From: Aliiroseovarius sediminilitoris
Lineage (GTDB): Bacteria; Pseudomonadota; Alphaproteobacteria; Rhodobacterales; Rhodobacteraceae
NCBI RefSeq assembly: GCF_900109955.1
Contig: NZ_FOJB01000003.1
Coordinates: 62,001-126,000, forward strand
Direction: 5' to 3'
Length of the DNA: 64,000 nt
A program made the position numbers and the translations under genes. Of the stretch, positions 24,990 to 32,646 are shown one piece after another (the first letter of the stretch is position 1; each line of letters starts with the position of its first letter). Under the pieces are notes generated by a model. The model was not told the DNA's origin. It did no database searches and was given only the letters and a program-made list of their open reading frames with translations.

Positions 24990-26201
24990 ATGGTCCGCGT
25001 CATGAGCGAAGATGGCATCAGAATGCGAAGCGCAGGCGTGAACCAAAGTGGTATCCGCGACCATAACGAACGCCTGATCCTGTCCATTCTGCAACGCCAC
25101 CGTGCCGTGCCCGCCGCCGAACTGGCACGCAGGACCGGACTGTCCAAACCAACCGTGTCGACCATCCTGCGAAACCTCGAAAACGATGGGCTGGTACGGC
25201 GGGGCGATCCGGTGCGGGGAAAGATCGGCAAACCCTCGATCCCGATGGAACTGGAACCCGACGGCGTATTGTCCATCGGCTTGAAAATCGGGCGCAGAAG
25301 CGCCGATCTGTTGTTGCTTGATTTTTCTGGCACGGTGCGCGGACAGTTGCGTTCGACCTATGATTATCCAATGCCCGATGCGGTGTTCGGGTTTCTCAAA
25401 CAAGGGCTGGAGACACTGCTGGGCCAACTGCCCGTTGCGTTGCGCGACCGGGTGTGCGGGATCGGGATAGGAACGCCATTCGAGCTTTGGAAATGGCACG
25501 ATCTGGTCGGCATCGCCGCTGAAAGCTTTCGGTCATGGAAAGACATCAGTTTCGCCGCCGAAGTCGCCAAGTTCAGCGATCTGCCCGTCGCGGTTGTGAA
25601 CGATTCCACAGCCGCTTGTCATGCCGAACGGCTATATGGCCAGAACACCGTCTTTCGCGATTACGCTTATTTCTTCATCGGGTCTTTCATCGGTGGCGGT
25701 GTGGTCCTGAACGGCACTGTCTTCGAAGGAAACCAAGGCAATGCCGGGGCGCTTGGCTCGATGCGCAGCACGGGACCGTTGGGCGAGGCGCAACAACTGA
25801 TAGATGTTGCCTCGATCCACCTTCTTGAATCACGACTGGTTGAAACCGGGGTCGATCCGTCGATCATCTGGCAACAACCACAGGGTTGGAGCAACCTGTC
25901 CCGCCATGTCGACCCATGGATCGGTCAAACCGCACAGGAACTGGCCAAAGCGTCCCTGTCAATCTGTTCGGTCATTGATTTCGAGGCGGTGCTGATCGAC
26001 GGTGCGTTCCCGACGGACGTGCGGATGAAACTGGTCGAACGAACGCGTCGGTATCTGGTCAATCAGGACAAACGAGGTTTGATCGAGCCGCGGATCGAAG
26101 CGGGCAGCATCGGCCACAACGCCCGTGCCATCGGGGCCGCCAGCAGCCCGATCTTTTCACAGTTTCTGCTGAACACCAATGCAGGGTTGTCAGGTATTTG
26201 A
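24990..26201 (+). CDS. frcR: ROK-family transcriptional regulator FrcR
   Basis: 403 residues. The N-terminal winged helix reads NERLILSILQRHRAVPAAEL then ARRTGLSKPTVSTILRNLEN. The ROK sugar-kinase-like domain follows (GIGIGTPFELW, VAVVNDSTAACHAERL, FIGSFIGGGVVLNG), but the catalytic and zinc-binding cysteine cluster of active glucokinases is not evident, so it should act as a sugar-sensing repressor. GGGAGGCAACT precedes the ATG. It is divergent from frcBCAK, the arrangement known in Sinorhizobium. Confidence 0.88.
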   Translation: MVRVMSEDGIRMRSAGVNQSGIRDHNERLILSILQRHRAVPAAELARRTGLSKPTVSTILRNLENDGLVRRGDPVRGKIGKPSIPMELEPDGVLSIGLKIGRRSADLLLLDFSGTVRGQLRSTYDYPMPDAVFGFLKQGLETLLGQLPVALRDRVCGIGIGTPFELWKWHDLVGIAAESFRSWKDISFAAEVAKFSDLPVAVVNDSTAACHAERLYGQNTVFRDYAYFFIGSFIGGGVVLNGTVFEGNQGNAGALGSMRSTGPLGEAQQLIDVASIHLLESRLVETGVDPSIIWQQPQGWSNLSRHVDPWIGQTAQELAKASLSICSVIDFEAVLIDGAFPTDVRMKLVERTRRYLVNQDKRGLIEPRIEAGSIGHNARAIGAASSPIFSQFLLNTNAGLSGI

Positions 26202-26373
26202 GGTCACGCTGACAAAACAGGGCGCTGATCGTTTGGTGGGCGTCTGAGATGTGGCAACCCAGAAGCAATCCTGTCTGAGTGTGACGGCTTGTCCGATCTG
26301 GATTTGCCGTGCTTACTCAAACGTATTGATGCTACGCTTCGTGGCAGCAGCCCCCTGCCCGACGAGGACATCC

Positions 26374-27000
26374 ATGGACCAGATCGCAAATCTTAACTGG
26401 ATCGAAGGAATTGGCTGGCTGGCCTCTTTGATCACGATTGCCTCCTATTCGGTCAGCACCATGCTGCCGCTTCGGTTTCTTGCAATCACGTCATCGCTTT
26501 GTTTTGCCACGTATGCCTTCATCCTGCACCTGTGGCCGCTTCTGGCGATGGAGCTTATCTTGCTTCCCATAAACCTTTACCGGTTCTGGCAGGTGCTGTC
26601 TCTGCGCAGAAAGGTAAGCACGGCATCCGGCGCCAAACAGGCCGATTTTTCAGTCATCAAAACTTATGGAAAGCGGTCGCGGTTTGATGCAGGCTCGGCG
26701 GTCTTTGAACGCGGTGATCTGGTGGACCAGCTTTATTACCTGGCAAAAGGTCGGATCAAGATCGAAGACTTCGGCATCGACTTGGCACCCGGCGATGTCT
26801 TTGGCGAGATTGCATTCTTCGCCGATGCCGCCACGCGCACCGCGACCGCCCGCTGCACCGAGGATGCCGAGGTTTATGGCATCAATGAAAAGCAGTTCAT
26901 GCGATTGCAGTTCGAAGACCCGAGTTTTGGGTTGGCGATCATGCGAACGATGACCCGTCGCCTGATGGCTAATGTGAACAGTGCATCGGGCACGTCCTGA
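26374..27000 (+). CDS. Membrane-anchored cyclic-nucleotide-binding protein
   Basis: 208 residues. The N-terminal ~85 residues hold about three hydrophobic segments (GIGWLASLITIASYSVSTML, FLAITSSLCFATYAFIL, LWPLLAMELILLPINLY). Residues 90-200 form a Crp-type cyclic-nucleotide-binding domain (SAVFERGDLVDQLYYLAKGR, phosphate-binding cassette GEIAFFADAATRTATAR with the usual Gly-Glu and Arg-Thr). No DNA-binding helix follows, so it is not a Crp regulator. It probably senses a cyclic nucleotide at the membrane; output unknown. The ATG at 26374 follows GAGGACATCC. Confidence 0.78.
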   Translation: MDQIANLNWIEGIGWLASLITIASYSVSTMLPLRFLAITSSLCFATYAFILHLWPLLAMELILLPINLYRFWQVLSLRRKVSTASGAKQADFSVIKTYGKRSRFDAGSAVFERGDLVDQLYYLAKGRIKIEDFGIDLAPGDVFGEIAFFADAATRTATARCTEDAEVYGINEKQFMRLQFEDPSFGLAIMRTMTRRLMANVNSASGTS

Positions 27001-27138
27001 AAACCTCGTCTTGCCCGACCGTTCCTGGGCGCGCGCAATCTGGTATCGAAATTGCTGTCGGTTTTGCCTATGCAGGAACAATGCGGCCCCCAGATTCTTG
27101 AGGGCCACAGGCTTTATTTCGGAAAATTGTCCGTCCGA

Positions 27139-28863
27139 TCAGTGGCCCAAGGTTGCCGCATCCACCCGACGTGGATCGGATGCCCCAAACAAAAGCCCGG
27201 AGTCCGCGTCAACCATGATGGACTGGGTGGACCCCATGACTGATTGCTCGCTGACCGAATGGCCGCGTTGTTCCAGTATGCGGATCGTGTCTTTGCTGAT
27301 GCCGTCCTCGATCCTGATTTCATCAGGCAGCCATTGGTGGTGGATACGCGGGGCAACCGATGCTTCGGCGATGTTCATGCCGTGGTCGATGACGTTCATG
27401 ATGATCTGCAACGTGGTGGTGATGATGCGCGAGCCACCGGGGCTTCCCGTCACCAGGAACACATCATCGTCTTTCATGACAATGGTGGGCGACATTGACG
27501 ACAGCGGACGCTTGCCGGGTTCCACTGCGTTCGCGTCGCCACCAATCAGACCATAGGCATTTGCAACGCCAGATTTGGCTGAAAAGTCATCCATCTCGTT
27601 GTTCATCAGAACACCTGTGCCATCGGCCACCATGCCAGTGCCGTATGAGAAGTTGATCGTGTAGGTGTTCGACACCGCGTTGCCCCACTGATCCACGATC
27701 GAGAAATGGGTGGTCTCGTTGCTTTCATATGGCGCAAGATCACCCGGTTTGATCGTTTCCGACGGGGTCGCCACGTTCAGGCTGATCTGTTTTCTGATAT
27801 CCGCCGCATAGTCTTTCGACGTGATCTGATCCAGCGGGACGTCAACGAAATCGCTGTCGCCAAGATATTCGGAACGGTCGGCATAGGCGCGTTTCATCGC
27901 CTCGGACATCAGGTGGATCGTGTCGGCCGAGTTGTGACCAAGGAACCCGATGGGATAGTCTTCCAGGATGTTCAGGATCTGCACGATATGCGCACCGCCC
28001 GAACTGGGTGGGGGCATCGAAACGATCTTGTACCCACGATACTCGCCGGTCACAGGTTCGCGCAGAACGGGCATATAGGCCGCCATGTCTTCGACGGTGA
28101 TCCGCCCGCCTGCCGCTTGCACGGATGTGGAAATCTGTTCGGCCACGCTGCCTTTGTAAAACCCGTCAGTGCCTTCATCGGCGATCTTTTGCAGGGTGTT
28201 GGCCAGATCGGCCTGAACCAGAAGATCGCCCGGTTCATAGAAGCTGCCATCTTCCTTATAGAAAATCTTTTCCGAGGACGGCCATTTCCTAAGTCGCTCA
28301 TCCAGACCTTTCAGGCTGTCGGCCAATCCCGGCGTGACCGCAATGCCGTCGCGGGCCAGCGCAATGGCCGGTTGGACAACCTCTTCCCACGACATGGATC
28401 CATATTCATCCAACGCCATCTTCATACCCGCAACGGTGCCCGGCACACCCGAGGCCAGGCCGGTGAAGCGTGACAGGTTGCTGTCGGCATTGCCATCCGC
28501 ATCCAGAAACATGTCCCGTTCTGCGCCTGACGGGGCCATTTCGCGATAATCAATCGCACGCGTTTCATTGGCTTCGGCGTCATGCACCAACATGAAGCCA
28601 CCGCCACCAAGATTGCCCGCGCGTGGCAGTGTAACGGCCAGTGCGAACGCAACGGCAATGCCCGCGTCAATCGCGTTGCCGCCCGCTTCAAGAATATCCA
28701 GACCAACCTGCGCCGCCACCGCTTCCTGCGCCGCGACCATGCCGTTTTCGGCATAGACCGGATGCACGCGATCGTCGCCCGAGAAAATGGCAGCTTGTTG
28801 TGCGTAAGATGTTTGGACAGTGATCAACGATGCGCAGAGCGCACCGATACATAAATGTTTCAC
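27139..28863 (-). CDS. ggt: Gamma-glutamyltranspeptidase
   Basis: 574 residues with a signal peptide (MKHLCIGALCASLITVQTSYA), so periplasmic. It hydrolyses glutathione or transfers its gamma-glutamyl group. The self-cleaving junction and nucleophile Thr are in ESNETTHFSIVDQWGNAV, and the gamma-glutamyl-binding stretch is in LSSMSPTIVMKDDDVFLVTGSPGGSRI. Length and motifs are those of intact GGT. The start is a GTG at 28863 with GGGGGATATACC upstream. It stands alone. Confidence 0.93.
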   Translation of the reverse strand: MKHLCIGALCASLITVQTSYAQQAAIFSGDDRVHPVYAENGMVAAQEAVAAQVGLDILEAGGNAIDAGIAVAFALAVTLPRAGNLGGGGFMLVHDAEANETRAIDYREMAPSGAERDMFLDADGNADSNLSRFTGLASGVPGTVAGMKMALDEYGSMSWEEVVQPAIALARDGIAVTPGLADSLKGLDERLRKWPSSEKIFYKEDGSFYEPGDLLVQADLANTLQKIADEGTDGFYKGSVAEQISTSVQAAGGRITVEDMAAYMPVLREPVTGEYRGYKIVSMPPPSSGGAHIVQILNILEDYPIGFLGHNSADTIHLMSEAMKRAYADRSEYLGDSDFVDVPLDQITSKDYAADIRKQISLNVATPSETIKPGDLAPYESNETTHFSIVDQWGNAVSNTYTINFSYGTGMVADGTGVLMNNEMDDFSAKSGVANAYGLIGGDANAVEPGKRPLSSMSPTIVMKDDDVFLVTGSPGGSRIITTTLQIIMNVIDHGMNIAEASVAPRIHHQWLPDEIRIEDGISKDTIRILEQRGHSVSEQSVMGSTQSIMVDADSGLLFGASDPRRVDAATLGH

Positions 28864-29363
28864 GGTATATCCCCCAAAAAATGTTCAAGAAAGCAAGGGA
28901 AGCGTCTGGCACCACGACCGGCTGGTCAAGCGGGGTGGTGGCGGCACGCGGATTTTCGCGCAACTTACAGTAGATTTATGACCTTGGGTAATTCTACATT
29001 CGAGAGATCGCCCCTTGTCCCGGCTCTGTTGGTTGACGATGCAGCGAGGCGCTGGGTCGTGAGACGCCGCTGATCAGCGAACTGAAAAGCGGGCTGAGCG
29101 CCATAAGCCGTGTGGCCCCGGCGTCTCTAAGCATATTGCGGATGGCAGCCCGTGGCACGACCATCAACACAGCGCCGCCAGGACCTTGCCGGAACCGCTA
29201 TGCCGACACTTCAGGTTGCAAACTCGTCGGTCCGGCACAACGAATTGCCCGAGGCAACTTGTGTGACAGGGCCAAAGACCAATCTTCGCGCAAAGGCTGC
29301 CTTGTTTCGTGTCTGGCCCTTCAAGTCATCCCGGTGTGTTGCCCGATTGTTATTCAGTTGGCC
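28864..29363. other. Gene-free region between ggt and the DUF481 gene
   Basis: About 500 bp. It should contain the ggt promoter near 28870-28980. Open frames here have no ribosome site or recognisable product. Nothing else seen. Confidence 0.5.
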
Positions 29364-29389
29364 AAAAAAAAGGGCGGATTGCTCCGCCC
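29364..29389 (-). terminator. Rho-independent terminator of the DUF481 gene
   Basis: On the minus strand GGGCGGA (complement of 29383-29389) and TCCGCCC (complement of 29372-29378) form a 7-bp GC stem with a tetraloop followed by eight T residues (29364-29371). Confidence 0.92.
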
Positions 29390-29415
29390 CAGGTCTTGAG
29401 GGAATTCAGGCTGGC

Positions 29416-30237
29416 TCAGAAGCCATACACCAGCGACACACCCAACGAGTTGTCGGCATTGCTAAAGCCGGGCTGCGGGTCGCTGTTCCAATCCGTGCGG
29501 TAAGACACACGTGTCGAAATACGATCGGTGACTTTGAAGTTCACACCCAGATCGTTGTAAATCGTGGTGTCTGCGTCAGAGAAAAGCACATCCGTGTCCA
29601 TCGACAGAGAGACGGTTTCCGTAATGTCCGTATAGAAACGTGACGACAGGATTCCAGCGACTTCGGTCGAGCCTACGCCCGCTTGGTTTTCGACATAACG
29701 CGCGCCGGGGCCGGCTTGGACGCGCCAGCTCATGTTGGGTTCGTTGATCACACGGTAGCCAGGGCCAAAGCCAAGGAACGCGTCGATCTTGTTGGCGTCG
29801 AAATTGTCATAACGGACCGAACCCAGACCAAACAGATAGAACTGTTCGTTGAAGTAACGGTTCACGTCATAGGTTGCGTAGATTTCTTCCTTGTTGCGCA
29901 CGCCATTGTCTTCAGCGAACTCAGCCGCAAAGCCAAAAGTTTGGTTCCAAGGGCCGTTGCCATAGCGGAAACGACCAGCAAGATCCAGGTCGGCAGTGTC
30001 AGTGTTGCCTGCCGTCGCCGTAAAGCCAAGCGCGACGCTACCGGTCCAACCTTGTGCGTATTGGTTGCTCAGACGGTCGCGTTTATCTGCGTTGTTCAGA
30101 TCATCTGTGACATCTTCCTGAATGTCGTCGATACGATCATCAAGGGTGTCAACGCCAACCAAAGCGCCCTGCGCAAATACAGGGGCAGCCACGAGAAGCG
30201 CCAGGGCCGATGCGGCCAGCACATTACGTTTTTTCAT
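29416..30237 (-). CDS. DUF481 outer-membrane beta-barrel protein
   Basis: 273 residues with a signal peptide (MKKRNVLAASALALLVAAPVFA). A short acidic/coiled region (LDDRIDDIQEDVTDDL) follows, then repeated amphipathic strands (GWTGSVALGFTATAGNTDTADLDL, LFGLGSVRYDNFDANKIDAFLGFGPGYR) ending in VSLVYGF, a C-terminal Phe typical of BAM-inserted barrels. DUF481 proteins such as YdiY are outer-membrane proteins of unknown function, often induced by acid or salt. GGAAAGGATAGACCC precedes the ATG at 30237, and a strong terminator follows. Confidence 0.87.
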   Translation of the reverse strand: MKKRNVLAASALALLVAAPVFAQGALVGVDTLDDRIDDIQEDVTDDLNNADKRDRLSNQYAQGWTGSVALGFTATAGNTDTADLDLAGRFRYGNGPWNQTFGFAAEFAEDNGVRNKEEIYATYDVNRYFNEQFYLFGLGSVRYDNFDANKIDAFLGFGPGYRVINEPNMSWRVQAGPGARYVENQAGVGSTEVAGILSSRFYTDITETVSLSMDTDVLFSDADTTIYNDLGVNFKVTDRISTRVSYRTDWNSDPQPGFSNADNSLGVSLVYGF

Positions 30238-30362
30238 GGGTCTATCCTTTCCCCAAAAAAGTATGACCCGACCTGAAAGGGCGGGAGCATTCCTGCTGGG
30301 AGAGCAGATAGATCGCCACTTGACATAAGAACAATTCAAAATAATCAGGTATAAAACGATAT

Positions 30363-31316
30363 CTACTTATAGATAGGAAGGTCCTCTTTCTTTCCAAGGA
30401 CTTCGACGCTTTCGCTCTCGTTGATCTGAGCCAGTTCGGCGATAACAGCGTCTTGATCGGCGTCAATCTGTGACCGGATTGCAACAAGTGCGTTTTCAGC
30501 GACAGCCCGAATGCCGTCTTCAAGGTCGTCGCGCCAGACCGACCAGACAGGAAACGGAAAGATCGGCGCGTCCGGCACCAGATGCAATTCGCCCCGGTCG
30601 AGATAGCGTTTGATATAGCGCGCTGGCAGATAGGCTGCCGCCTTGCGCATCCGGACATAATCCGCCGCCAAGGCACCAAGCGACAGTGTCATTCCGGGGT
30701 TGGTCAGTTGCGGCAATTCAAGCGCGTGGGCGTGGACAAATTCGGGGCCCCAGTCCACAAACACATAACGATCCGCTATGTCGTCAAGACCGGCCTCCCA
30801 CGACGCTGCAAGGACAAGCTCTTCGTCATATATCTTGCGCGCGGTCAGTCCTGGGCGCAGTTGTGGGCTGTACATCAGGCCAATCTGGACGATCCCTTCG
30901 ACAAGAAACCGCATGATGCGGTCAGGCATGCCAAGTTCCGCACGAATATTGAGGGTCGGCATGGCGTCCTGCATACGGTCAATCCAACGAAACCCCAGTC
31001 GCGGCCATAACGAATATTGGGCACCGATGCTAAGCGACTTGCTATAGCCCTCGGGCACCCCAATCTGCTGGCGCGCTTCTTCCCAAATCTTGACAAGTGA
31101 CAAAGCGTAGCGTTCGAACTCGCGCCCGGCGGGCGTAAGTTCAGCACCCGCTTTGGAGCGCAAGAAAAGCTGCTTTCCCAAACTTTCTTCCAACCGGGCC
31201 ACGCGCAAACTGACAGCTGATTGTGTCACCAGAAGGCGTTCGCTGGCATTCACGAAAGAACCGCTTGCGGCAACCTCCAGAAAGGTACGAATGAGAGTGA
31301 TATCCATGCGAGACAT
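30363..31316 (-). CDS. LysR-family regulator
   Basis: 317 residues. The N-terminal winged helix is MDITLIRTFLEVAASGSF then ASERLLVTQSAVSLRVARLEESLG, the standard LysR DNA-binding domain; the effector domain follows. It is divergent from the nitrilase operon with 287 bp between starts, so it most likely controls that operon. A second start three codons in (31307) is possible. The effector is unknown; an amino acid or polyamine-like compound would fit the operon content. Confidence 0.88.
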   Translation of the reverse strand: MSRMDITLIRTFLEVAASGSFVNASERLLVTQSAVSLRVARLEESLGKQLFLRSKAGAELTPAGREFERYALSLVKIWEEARQQIGVPEGYSKSLSIGAQYSLWPRLGFRWIDRMQDAMPTLNIRAELGMPDRIMRFLVEGIVQIGLMYSPQLRPGLTARKIYDEELVLAASWEAGLDDIADRYVFVDWGPEFVHAHALELPQLTNPGMTLSLGALAADYVRMRKAAAYLPARYIKRYLDRGELHLVPDAPIFPFPVWSVWRDDLEDGIRAVAENALVAIRSQIDADQDAVIAELAQINESESVEVLGKKEDLPIYK

Positions 31317-31603
31317 CCATAAGAAATACTGCGATCAGCCATGAGTGTAGCCAGTATTCGTCATTCTGTCTGTATCTCTTGATGCCCGATTCAGATGGCG
31401 AATGCCCGCCATTTCTTTCCTTGGGGAATATTCCGAAGGGCGTTTCGAAACCGCATGGTTTGCGAGCTGTTGGTGCTTGTTCAAATCCGGACATTCCGAC
31501 CTATTCTCAACCCAGATGTCCCGGCCAGGACACTCCACTGTTCTTCCCTTCAAAAGCAGAGTAGTCTGACCTGAAGCTGATGTTTTAACGGAGATCGACC
31601 TGA

Positions 31604-32575
31604 ATGACGCCATTCGCTATTGCCGGCGTGCAAATGTATGTGAACGCATTGCAACCAAACGTGGATGGGATGATCCATCGACTTGACGTTCTCATGGCAC
31701 GCTTCCCCTGGACCCAGATGGTATTGTTCAGCGAACTGGCCGCATACGGACCACTGAACAAATTTGCCTTGCCGCTTCAAAACGAAGCAATAGACCGGTT
31801 TCGAGACGCCGCGATAAAACACAAAATCTGGCTGATACCCGGGTCGATGTTTGAAAAAACCGAAGATGGTAAAATCTATAACACGTCGACGGTCATCAAC
31901 CCGCAAGGCGAAACAGTTGCGACCTATCGCAAGATGTTCCCCTTCCGCCCATACGAAGCTGGCGTCGAGGCTGGAACCGGGTTTTGCGTGTTCGACGTGC
32001 CCGAAGTTGGCCGGTTTGGATTGTCGATCTGCTATGACATCTGGTTCCCGGAAACGACCCGACAGCTTACCAGCCAAGGCGTCGAAGTCTTGCTGCACCC
32101 GGTTCTGACCGGCACCACCGACCGCGACGCGGAACTGGCCATTGCGCGTGCCACCGCCGCCCAATTTCAGTGCTATGTGATCGACGTCAATGGTCTGGGC
32201 GCTGGCGGCGTTGGCAAGTCCTGCGTGATCGACCCGTCGTCAATGGTTCTGCATCAGTCCGCTGGACAAGAGGACATGTTCCCGATTGAATTGGATCTGG
32301 ACCAGGTTCGCCGACAACGCGAAACCGGAATGAAAGGACTGGGTCAGGTTTTGAAAAGTTTCCGCGACCGATCTGTCGACTTTTCCATCTATGACCGCGA
32401 CAGCGGTGCCGACGCCTATCTGAAAACTCTTGGGCCTTTGGAAATTCCGACGCAAGGGTCGCGCGCCGGGCTGCATGTTGACGTTCCCGGCCAAACGACA
32501 CCTGCCTTGGGCGAAGACACTGCACCGACGCAGGATACACCACCGCAATATCCTGCAAAGATTTACAGCAGCTAA
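31604..32575 (+). CDS. Carbon-nitrogen hydrolase (nitrilase superfamily)
   Basis: 323 residues. The catalytic triad is visible: Glu44 (LFSELAAYG), Lys110 (TYRKMFPF) and Cys143 (SICYDIWFPE). Such enzymes hydrolyse amides or carbamoyl groups (for example omega-amidases, N-carbamoylputrescine amidase). The C-terminal ~60 residues (rich in Pro, Thr and Gln) extend past the usual ~270-residue fold and are probably disordered. It is first in a four-gene operon with a PLP decarboxylase (71 bp downstream), an ATP-grasp ligase and a C45 hydrolase, so it may remove an amide from a pathway intermediate. The substrate cannot be told from sequence. Confidence 0.87.
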   Translation: MTPFAIAGVQMYVNALQPNVDGMIHRLDVLMARFPWTQMVLFSELAAYGPLNKFALPLQNEAIDRFRDAAIKHKIWLIPGSMFEKTEDGKIYNTSTVINPQGETVATYRKMFPFRPYEAGVEAGTGFCVFDVPEVGRFGLSICYDIWFPETTRQLTSQGVEVLLHPVLTGTTDRDAELAIARATAAQFQCYVIDVNGLGAGGVGKSCVIDPSSMVLHQSAGQEDMFPIELDLDQVRRQRETGMKGLGQVLKSFRDRSVDFSIYDRDSGADAYLKTLGPLEIPTQGSRAGLHVDVPGQTTPALGEDTAPTQDTPPQYPAKIYSS

Positions 32576-32646
32576 GACAGGCGCCCTGACGACTAACGAT
32601 TGCGCTTCAGTCTGCTCTGCATCCGATTAAGAAGGGGAGACATTCG

